Source: Fidelibacterota bacterium (GTDB lineage: Bacteria > Fidelibacterota > UBA2242). From it: DNA of 5,135 nt. The notes below the pieces were generated by a model. That model did no database searches. It saw only the letters and a list, made by a program, of their open reading frames with translations, and was not told where the DNA came from. Positions 1-5,135 of the stretch are shown here, one piece after another. Within the stretch, counting starts at the first letter, position 1. Each line of letters starts with the position of its first letter. The stretch is taken from positions 1 to 5,135 of the forward strand of contig JAFGXZ010000218.1 of the NCBI GenBank assembly GCA_016936335.1. The letters run 5' to 3'. The position numbers and the translations under genes were made by a program.

Positions 1-599
1 ACCGATTTCTTTTCCGGTTCAGGACTTGGAATTGGAGCACTGTTCATTTCGGTAGTCGTATAACGGTCTCCAAGACCCCGGACATAAATGAATTTATCAT
101 CCATGATTGTCACACCACTGATCCGTTTCGCTGCTTCCGCAGCATTCGAGTCACCGCTGCGATTAATCTGGGCAGAGGCAACTCCGTCCTGGGCGTTGAT
201 AGAATTTTTTTGCTGTGTCAGTAAATAACTGTCACTGGCCTGATTGCTACGAACTTCGACAATCACACTGGCCATTTCAAGGCTCGTTGGCTTCGCTGAT
301 ATATCGATACGGGTCAACTGGCCCGCTTTCACAACTACATCGCTGATTCGTTGTTGTTGATAACCAATATAACTAACCATCAGCGAATATGTGCCGGACG
401 GAACATTTCGAATTGAATAGAAACCTTCAAGATCCGTGGCTGCTCCAAGGGAATTCTCTACTATAATGACATTGGCACCCATCAAGGCGTCTCCTGTCTT
501 ATTATCAATAACCCGGCCTGAGATATCTCCGGTCTGGGCATACATGATTGAAATACTTGACATCATATAAAAAATGAGTTTCATAATTTTGTAACACAT
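1..599 (-). CDS. TonB-dependent outer-membrane receptor, N-terminal part (runs off window)
   Basis: Only the first 199 codons are present; the gene continues past the left edge. The product should be an outer-membrane beta-barrel taking up a large or scarce ligand with TonB energy. Seen: a signal peptide (residues 1-21, hydrophobic core KLIFYMMSSISIMYA, likely cut before Q22). Next comes a carboxypeptidase-regulatory-like beta-sandwich (about 24-105, including GRVIDNKTGDALMGANV and GFYSIRNVPSGTYSL), then a TonB-box-like strand (SVIVEV, 111-116). The start of the plug follows (about 135 onward, with VRGLGDRYTTTEMN at 173-186 and PSPEPEKK near the cut). The start at 599 is the first ATG after an in-frame stop (615-617) and has GGGAA at 606-610. 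The ATG at 582-584 lacks such a site. The barrel is missing, so the substrate cannot be told. This architecture is typical of the Bacteroidetes/FCB groups. A link to phosphate is suggested only by proximity. Confidence 0.93.
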   Translation of the reverse strand, partial: MCYKIMKLIFYMMSSISIMYAQTGDISGRVIDNKTGDALMGANVIIVENSLGAATDLEGFYSIRNVPSGTYSLMVSYIGYQQQRISDVVVKAGQLTRIDISAKPTSLEMASVIVEVRSNQASDSYLLTQQKNSINAQDGVASAQINRSGDSNAAEAAKRISGVTIMDDKFIYVRGLGDRYTTTEMNSAPIPSPEPEKKS

Positions 600-662
600 T
601 CTCTCTTCCCTGTTTTACTTTTTGATGGAAATGAACATTAACTCTTCTAAAGTTGCCAAATG

Positions 663-691
663 TTAATAAAGGCATTTAAACAAAGTGTAAA
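663..691 (-). promoter_or_regulatory. Candidate sigma70-like promoter of the TonB receptor gene
   Basis: Reading the minus strand, TTTACA (686-691) is followed after exactly 17 bases by TATTAA (663-668). This gives one good -35/-10 pair, about 57 bases of leader before the ATG at 599. It lies just downstream of the terminator of the preceding gene, where a new promoter is expected. A Bacteroidetes-type -7 element (TAnnTTTG) is nearly present just downstream as TAACATTTG, but its spacing is off by one base. Prediction by eye only. Confidence 0.45.
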
Positions 692-722
692 CTGAAGGTT
701 AAGATTACATTTTTTTATCGAG

Positions 723-762
723 AAAAAAGGAAGTCGTATGACAGAGCGTCATACGACTTCCT
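723..762 (-). terminator. Intrinsic (rho-independent) terminator after the PHP-GT4 gene
   Basis: A perfect 15-bp inverted repeat has arms at 728-742 and 748-762 (AGGAAGTCGTATGAC and its complement) and a 5-base loop at 743-747. On the minus strand the stem runs directly into a T tract (positions 727-723), the layout of a rho-independent terminator. It starts 24 bases beyond the TGA at 786-788. The plus strand has no T tract after the stem, so it should work only for leftward transcription. It separates the pst/phoU/PHP-GT4 unit from the receptor gene. Confidence 0.92.
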
Positions 763-785
763 ATGTTGATTCTGGTAACTGAGGA

Positions 786-3206
786 TCAGGCCAAAACCAA
801 TTTATTTACGCTTTCAGTGTGGGAGTTCATATTCATTTCTTCATCAAATAAATCATTCAGTACAGTATTCCAGCTACAGAATGCCAGAACGTTCTCGCGG
901 GCCTTGTCACACATATCAAAATATTGTTCACGCTGATACTGACATAGATGGATAAGCATCGAACATTTTTTGGTCCATTCTTCTTTATTATTTACATCCA
1001 CGACAAAACCCGTTTGACCATCGATAATAATCTCTTTAGGCCCGCCTTCATTACTGACGACAGCCGGCAATCCGCAGGATTGCGCTTCGAGGACAACCAT
1101 ACCAAAAGTATCGGTCACACTCGGGAATATAAACAAGTCTGAGCCGGCATAGAGATCGACCAGGTCTTCACGTGGCAATTGCCCTAAAATATAACATCGA
1201 TCAAGATCCGCCGTATTATTTCGAAGGGTTTGAATATACGGACCGTCACCGGCTATTACTAAATTGGTGTTATCATGTTTTATTAGTATATCCCGATAAA
1301 CATCCAGCAGAAAATCAAGATTCTTGTCCTTTGATATCCGCCCTGTATAAAGCAAATTAACCCCTTCCTTGATAGAATACCTGCTGCTAATCATAATTCG
1401 TGACAATTCATTTGGTGCAAACAATTCGGTATCAATTCCCCGCTGGAACAATCTCATTTTCTTTGGATCAATCCCACGCTCTGTCAGAATTGAGATGTAT
1501 TCGTTGGTCGGAACCCGGACTTCGTCAACGGCTGAATAAAACCATTTTACGGCCGTGTCAATTATCGACGTGATAGACTCATCATTGATGATTTCCTTCA
1601 CCTGATAACTAAAATCCGTATGATATATTCCAATTGACTTTATATTCCATAAACGCGAAGCAAGCAGGCCAATAAGTCCAATAGGTCCCGGCGTGGATAT
1701 TACGATTTCATCCGGTTCGTAGTGATCAATCATTTCTAATGATTGTAAAATTGATGGAATTTTTAAATTATAACTTTCATAATAAGGCAGATTAAAATTA
1801 TAAATATATGGCAGATTCAGAAGATTTGGCGGAATATGTTCATTTATTTCAGACTCCTTCAATGAAGTCACCACATGAATATTCATACCATTTTTCCGAC
1901 CAACCGATGCGACTTTCTTGATGATGACCGAAACGCCATTTAGATCGTTTATTGTATCGGTGAACCATAAAATTCTTTTTCGAGTAAGACCTTTTTTTCC
2001 AAGATATTCTCTGCTTAAAGTCTGCACTAAATGCCGCGTACCGTACATAACTTTTAAGGACGAGAAAAATGGAAGCGAAATAAATATACTTGGTAAAAAA
2101 CTCATCAAATTCTGAAATATTCCATAAATATCACTTTTATTAAAATTATCTTTAATGGATTCAAGAAATTTAATGAAAAGATGGTCAGACAAATTTGAAA
2201 TTTTCTGATATAACAGGATAAATTTTTTTTCTATGTTCAGTGACCCTGCTTTATTAAAACCATCAATCAGATCCATTAATAGATATTGAGTATTATCACT
2301 GTCCTTTGATAAAATGCGGTATGCTTTGTATTTTAAATTACCTTTTATTTTGACTTTCTTTGAGTTCTCAAAAACCAGATCATTTATTTTCGTAAAAACT
2401 GAGTTGCCGGTATCACGTCCTTTCGATTTAATGTATTCGGCAGCAATTTTATAGACAATAAACGCCATCGACTGATAGTTGTTATATCTTCCATCTGCGA
2501 CAGTTTTTCTGGATCTGATTTTATTGAGAAATTCCGGCATATCAGCGGCATCGACTATTGTAAATGTATCACCGATAAAAAGTCCGGCGTGATCATCGCT
2601 CCCACCGGTAAATCCTTTAATCCAGGGATTATCACTAAATGGTGTAATATTCCACTTTTCCATTAATTGTACCAGTTTAACAGGAGTTAAATGTCCAAGC
2701 ACTTCTGTCCAGACATTGTTATTGATCCGGTTTCTGCCGCCATTGATACTTTCAAAAACATCAAATAGAAGAATCAATTTTTCAAGGTGATCCAGGGATA
2801 AACGGCCATTTACAGAATATGTGGCATGAGCAACCGAATAGGGCAATTGGTTCTCCCGGATAAAATCGCGTAAATCATAGATATTTACTCGTAAGGTCTG
2901 TATTTTTTCAAACTGTTCCGGCGTAAATCCATAAATCAATAAGTGGATTTTACAGCCGTCTTCTGGAAAATAGCTGGTTGCTTCTACTCCCAGGAATACA
3001 TCATCAGGATATTTATTTTTAAGATAAAGGGCACCATCGATCCGGTTATGATCCGTGATCGTAACGAGATCCATCCCTTTCTGCTTGGCTGTCTGGTAAA
3101 TATATTCCGGTTCTGTATAGGATTCTGCAGCACCAAGTCTCTGTAAAAACCATTCTGACGGATGTTCAGAATATTTTGAATGAACATGTAAATCTGCTTT
3201 TATCAT
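786..3206 (-). CDS. Fusion of PHP-type metal-dependent phosphoesterase and GT4 glycosyltransferase
   Basis: An 806-residue protein with two enzyme modules. N-terminal PHP domain (about 1-240): DLHVHS (5-10), TDHN (51-54), E75, H88, H127 and SDDH (203-206) form a full set of PHP-type metal ligands, suggesting an active phosphoesterase. Residues about 265-410 form an AT-rich, poorly recognisable linker with a hydrophobic patch (LPSIFISLPFFSSL, 371-384). C-terminal GT4/GT-B domain (about 410-790): NGVS loop (423-426), HTDF (529-532), YTGRISKDKNL (620-630), AGDGP (652-656), and TDTFGMVVLEAQSCG (698-712), where D699 sits at the first position of the usual E-x7-E pair and E707 is the second. No signal peptide; cytoplasmic or membrane-associated. 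The start at 3206 is chosen for GGAG five bases upstream and because DLHVHS then sits at the N-terminus. The GT part resembles SqdX- and mannosyltransferase-like enzymes. Donor and acceptor are unknown. Its place after phoU suggests a phosphate-linked role in lipid or envelope glycan synthesis (inference). Confidence 0.9.
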   Translation of the reverse strand: MIKADLHVHSKYSEHPSEWFLQRLGAAESYTEPEYIYQTAKQKGMDLVTITDHNRIDGALYLKNKYPDDVFLGVEATSYFPEDGCKIHLLIYGFTPEQFEKIQTLRVNIYDLRDFIRENQLPYSVAHATYSVNGRLSLDHLEKLILLFDVFESINGGRNRINNNVWTEVLGHLTPVKLVQLMEKWNITPFSDNPWIKGFTGGSDDHAGLFIGDTFTIVDAADMPEFLNKIRSRKTVADGRYNNYQSMAFIVYKIAAEYIKSKGRDTGNSVFTKINDLVFENSKKVKIKGNLKYKAYRILSKDSDNTQYLLMDLIDGFNKAGSLNIEKKFILLYQKISNLSDHLFIKFLESIKDNFNKSDIYGIFQNLMSFLPSIFISLPFFSSLKVMYGTRHLVQTLSREYLGKKGLTRKRILWFTDTINDLNGVSVIIKKVASVGRKNGMNIHVVTSLKESEINEHIPPNLLNLPYIYNFNLPYYESYNLKIPSILQSLEMIDHYEPDEIVISTPGPIGLIGLLASRLWNIKSIGIYHTDFSYQVKEIINDESITSIIDTAVKWFYSAVDEVRVPTNEYISILTERGIDPKKMRLFQRGIDTELFAPNELSRIMISSRYSIKEGVNLLYTGRISKDKNLDFLLDVYRDILIKHDNTNLVIAGDGPYIQTLRNNTADLDRCYILGQLPREDLVDLYAGSDLFIFPSVTDTFGMVVLEAQSCGLPAVVSNEGGPKEIIIDGQTGFVVDVNNKEEWTKKCSMLIHLCQYQREQYFDMCDKARENVLAFCSWNTVLNDLFDEEMNMNSHTESVNKLVLA

Positions 3207-3211
3207 TATTA

Positions 3212-3215
3212 CTCC
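3212..3215 (-). promoter_or_regulatory. Ribosome binding site fixing the PHP-GT4 start
   Basis: GGAG followed by TAATA and then ATG (3204-3206) is a well-spaced Shine-Dalgarno site. An in-frame ATG 45 bases upstream (3249-3251) has no such site and would add 15 residues not expected ahead of the DLHVHS motif. The downstream start is therefore preferred. Confidence 0.8.
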
Positions 3216-3255
3216 ATAAGCATTATTTCTTTCATGCCTCAAATATATCATCTGG

Positions 3256-3286
3256 ATATAAACAACCTGTTACGAACATATAAACA
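3256..3286 (-). repeat. 9-bp direct repeat at 22-bp spacing in the PHP-GT4 leader (possible regulator site)
   Basis: TGTTTATAT (minus strand) occurs twice, at 3278-3286 and 3256-3264, start to start exactly 22 bases, or two helical turns. It lies between phoU and the PHP-GT4 gene, 50 bases upstream of the start at its near end. Response regulators of the PhoB family bind head-to-tail repeats with 11-bp period, 22 bp per dimer, so the spacing fits. The sequence does not match the enteric Pho box (CTGTCAT), and the intermediate 11-bp position is only weakly similar. AT-rich DNA makes chance matches easier, so function is uncertain. Confidence 0.4.
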
Positions 3287-3349
3287 TTCAGTAAATTTTG
3301 TGAGATAATTTATCTATAAATAGGCCGGGAAAATTGAGGCGAACTTGAC

Positions 3350-4006
3350 TTACTGATTGAAAGCGTGTTTTATAACTTTGCCCTCGACCATGAAAATGAT
3401 ATCTTCGCAAATATTGGTTGACAGGTCGGCAACCCGCTCCAACTTCCGGCAAATAGTAATAACATGCTGAATTTGTTCAACCGAGGACGGATATTGGCGG
3501 ATATAGTTGATAAGATTTTTCAGACTTTTATCCCGATAATCGTCCACAATATTGTCCCGTAAACAGACATCATTCGCTAACTGAACGTTTTTATTTACAA
3601 AGGACGAAATGCTGTCCTTCAGCATACTCAGGCTTTCTTCTGCCAGTCTGCTGATGTCCACTCCTTCGATTTTAATGTGCGGCCGTTCAACGAGGAATAA
3701 GGCACTTTTTGAAATATTGACGGCTTCATCACCAAGTCGTTCCAGGTCATTGCCAATTTTAAAAATCATCAAGATCGTGCGTAAATCACTGGCAGTCGGT
3801 TGATACTGGGCGATAACATTGGTGCAATGTGCATCAATTTTCAGTTCAAATTTATTTGTTACCGGTTCATCATTGACAATCACCTTATTCAGAAGTGAAA
3901 TATCCCGTTTGATAAGCCCGTTGATGCTTTTATTTATCATATTTTCCACATGAGTGGCAAATTCTATAATCTCTTTTTTTAATTCCTGAATTCTGTTCGT
4001 TAACAT
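3350..4006 (-). CDS. phoU: PhoU, phosphate transport/signalling regulator
   Basis: A 218-residue cytoplasmic protein, the usual length of the family. PhoU contacts the PstSCAB transporter and the PhoR-type sensor kinase, holding the Pho response off when phosphate is plentiful. Two tandem three-helix PhoU domains are visible, each with its metal-binding E-x3-D motif: LERLGDEAVNI (88-98; E89, D93) and LERVADLSTNICEDI (189-203; E190, D194). The C-terminal MVEGKVIKH is also typical. The start at 4006 has GGAG five bases upstream (4012-4015). It follows pstB after 36 bases on the same strand, so co-transcription with pst is very likely. Nothing is broken or unusual. Confidence 0.97.
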   Translation of the reverse strand: MLTNRIQELKKEIIEFATHVENMINKSINGLIKRDISLLNKVIVNDEPVTNKFELKIDAHCTNVIAQYQPTASDLRTILMIFKIGNDLERLGDEAVNISKSALFLVERPHIKIEGVDISRLAEESLSMLKDSISSFVNKNVQLANDVCLRDNIVDDYRDKSLKNLINYIRQYPSSVEQIQHVITICRKLERVADLSTNICEDIIFMVEGKVIKHAFNQ

Positions 4007-4042
4007 AATTTCTCCGCAATCACTACTTTAACTTTTATTATT

Positions 4043-4807
4043 TTAACCAAATTTTCCAGTAATATATTCCTCGGTACGCTTATCCGATGGAACTGTAAAT
4101 ATCTTTTCGGTTTTATCAAATTCAATCAACTCGCCGAGATAGAAAAATGCCGTATAATCCGAGACCCGGGCGGCTTGCTGCATATTGTGAGTTACAATAA
4201 TAATGGTATAGTTGGCTTTCAATTGTTCAATCAATTCCTCGATCCGTTTTGTGGAAATCGGATCAAGGCTGGCGCAGGGTTCATCAAACAATATCACTTC
4301 CGGCTGTACCGATAAACATCGCGCAATGCAAAGCCTTTGCTGCTGACCACCGGACAATCGCAAAGCACTTTCATTCAAACGGTCTTTCACCTCGTTCCAG
4401 AGCGCTGCCTCTTCGAGACTCCTGACGACCCGTTCTTCAATAAATGACTTATCCGAGATTCCGTTGATTTTCAGTCCGTAACTAAGGTTCTCATAAATGC
4501 TTTTAGGAAAGGGATTCGGTTTTTGGAAGACCATTCCGATTTTTCGCCGGATATCGACCACATCCATGGTTGCATCGTAAATGTTCTTCCCGTCTAAAAG
4601 GATTTCCCCTTCAAGACGTGTATTGGGAATCAGCTCGTTCATCCGGTTCAGCAGACGAATGAAGGTTGACTTGCCACATCCCGAAGGACCGATAATTGCC
4701 GTGACTTTATTTTGATAGATAGGAAGAGTTATATCTTTCAGAGTTTGTTTATTTCCATAGAAAAAGCCGATATTTTCAGCCTTCATCCGCTCTATTAAAT
4801 CAGACAT
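4043..4807 (-). CDS. pstB: PstB, phosphate ABC transporter ATP-binding protein
   Basis: The 254-residue ATPase that powers high-affinity phosphate import, working as a dimer on the inner face of the PstC-PstA permease. All ABC motifs are intact: Walker A GPSGCGKST (40-48), Q-loop VFQKPNPFP (93-101, Q95), signature LSGGQQQR (151-158), Walker B VILFDEP (171-177, catalytic E176), D-loop SLD (180-182) and switch H207 in VTHNMQQAARVSD. The KPNPFP segment after the Q-loop and the FIRLLNRMNELIP stretch after Walker A are hallmarks of PstB as opposed to other ABC ATPases. The start at 4807 overlaps the end of pstA by 8 bases (ATGTCTGA), with AGAGGA about nine bases upstream, suggesting translational coupling. 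Length and content are normal. Confidence 0.98.
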   Translation of the reverse strand: MSDLIERMKAENIGFFYGNKQTLKDITLPIYQNKVTAIIGPSGCGKSTFIRLLNRMNELIPNTRLEGEILLDGKNIYDATMDVVDIRRKIGMVFQKPNPFPKSIYENLSYGLKINGISDKSFIEERVVRSLEEAALWNEVKDRLNESALRLSGGQQQRLCIARCLSVQPEVILFDEPCASLDPISTKRIEELIEQLKANYTIIIVTHNMQQAARVSDYTAFFYLGELIEFDKTEKIFTVPSDKRTEEYITGKFG

Positions 4808-5135
4808 ATTCCAATTTCCTCTGCTTTTGTCGTAAATAAATGGCCAATCCCGATATCGTTAATACCAGAAACAACAATAGTAACGCACAACCATAGGCGA
4901 TCATCGTCTGTTTGTCGGGATGTGTCCCTTCCGTCATCAATGCAAAAATGTGATATGGCAAGACCATTACTTCACTGAAAATGGATTTGGGAAAACCACG
5001 GGTATAAAACGTCGCTGCGGTGAACAGAATCGGCGCTGTCTCACCGGCGGCACGGCCCACGCTCAATATCACGCCTGTCATAATTCCGGGAAGTGCAGAA
5101 GGAATCACAATCCGGCGGATTGTCTGCCACTGAGT
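4800..5135 (-). CDS. pstA: PstA, phosphate ABC transporter permease, C-terminal part (runs off window)
   Basis: The last 111 codons of an inner-membrane permease subunit that pairs with PstC to form the phosphate channel. The open frame continues to the window edge, so the true start is outside. Visible: the end of the cytoplasmic EAA loop that docks on PstB (WQTIRRIVIPSALPGIMTG, 3-21 of the fragment), and the family hallmark GRAAGETAPILFTA (27-40). A periplasmic-type stretch with LPYHIFALMTEG (59-70) follows, then the last membrane span (about 78-101), ending in a basic tail RQKQRK. The stop overlaps pstB by 8 bases. pstC and pstS are expected further right but are not in view. Confidence 0.96.
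   Translation of the reverse strand, partial: TQWQTIRRIVIPSALPGIMTGVILSVGRAAGETAPILFTAATFYTRGFPKSIFSEVMVLPYHIFALMTEGTHPDKQTMIAYGCALLLLFLVLTISGLAIYLRQKQRKLEYV

Larger units (their letters stand above)
3207..3349 (-). other. phoU to PHP-GT4 intergenic leader, AT-rich, no terminator seen
   Basis: This is 143 bases between the TAA of phoU and the chosen ATG of the fusion gene. No stable GC-rich hairpin with a T tract is present, so read-through from phoU is plausible. It contains the 22-bp-spaced direct repeat (3256-3286), a short inverted repeat TATATC-N5-GATATA (3244-3260) and a 13-base near-palindrome AGATAA-N-TTATCT (3303-3315). I found no convincing -35/-10 pair with good spacing, but a regulated promoter with a weak -35 would not be visible this way. 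Confidence 0.5.

Noticed and set aside
728..762. Perfect inverted repeat as a mobile-element end or recombination site
   Set aside because: A single hairpin with a 5-base loop, followed by a T tract in the direction of the upstream gene and close to its stop codon, is fully explained as an intrinsic terminator. No transposase or target duplication is present.
3207..3251. Longer start for the PHP-GT4 protein at the ATG at 3249-3251, adding 15 residues
   Set aside because: It has no Shine-Dalgarno site. The ATG at 3204-3206 has GGAG at ideal spacing and places the DLHVHS metal motif at the expected N-terminal position.
3244..3260. Inverted repeat TATATC-N5-GATATA as an operator
   Set aside because: Six-base AT-rich arms are easily found by chance here, it overlaps the direct repeat, and nothing else supports it. 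It is mentioned only in the intergenic entry.
3303..3315. Near-palindrome AGATAA-N-TTATCT as a terminator or operator after phoU
   Set aside because: The arms are only six AT-rich pairs with a one-base centre, which cannot form a useful hairpin, and no T tract follows on the minus strand.
948..3803. Plus-strand open frames of 62-67 codons within the PHP-GT4 and phoU genes
   Set aside because: They lie opposite strongly supported minus-strand genes, show no recognisable domain, and have the size expected of chance frames.
4800..5108. A short independent 102-residue protein starting at the GTG at 5106-5108
   Set aside because: The frame stays open to the window edge and the upstream codons continue the PstA sequence (TQWQTIRRI), so this is the tail of pstA and not a gene start.

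Overview
The window holds four protein genes, all read from the minus strand (right to left). In transcription order they are: the C-terminal end of pstA, complete pstB, complete phoU, a complete gene for an unusual two-enzyme fusion (PHP-type phosphoesterase plus GT4 glycosyltransferase), and the first 199 codons of a TonB-dependent outer-membrane receptor. Both edges cut genes. I see no RNA genes, insertion sequences, CRISPR arrays or phage elements, and no gene-free stretch reaches 300 bases.

Organism: the receptor carries a carboxypeptidase-regulatory-like domain ahead of its plug, with the plug phrase VRGLGDRYTTTEMN followed by PSPEPEKK. That style is common in the Bacteroidetes/FCB side of the tree (Bacteroidetes, Ignavibacteria, Marinimicrobia, Caldithrix-like groups). 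It implies a Gram-negative, double-membraned bacterium. Base composition is moderately AT-rich. The exact phylum cannot be fixed from this window.

Region 1 (about 3350-5135) is a standard high-affinity phosphate uptake cluster. PstA is one permease subunit and PstB the ATPase, overlapping by 8 bases. PhoU, the regulator that links transporter state to the Pho two-component system, follows after 36 bases. Region 2 (786-3206) is the PHP-GT4 fusion, 143 bases downstream of phoU with no recognisable terminator between, so it could be co-transcribed with pst-phoU. The leader also has a 9-bp direct repeat at exactly 22-bp spacing, which could be a separate regulatory site. A strong intrinsic terminator (723-762) closes this transcription unit. 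Region 3 (1-599) is the receptor, with its own sigma70-like promoter candidate at 663-691.

The most interesting point is the fusion gene's position beside the phosphate-starvation genes. It joins a probable phosphate-ester hydrolase to a glycosyltransferase of the SqdX/mannosyltransferase-like type in one 806-residue protein. Some bacteria starved of phosphate remove phospholipid head groups and replace them with sugars, using separate phospholipase (PlcP) and glycosyltransferase (Agt) genes. A single-protein analogue is a testable hypothesis here, not something the sequence proves.
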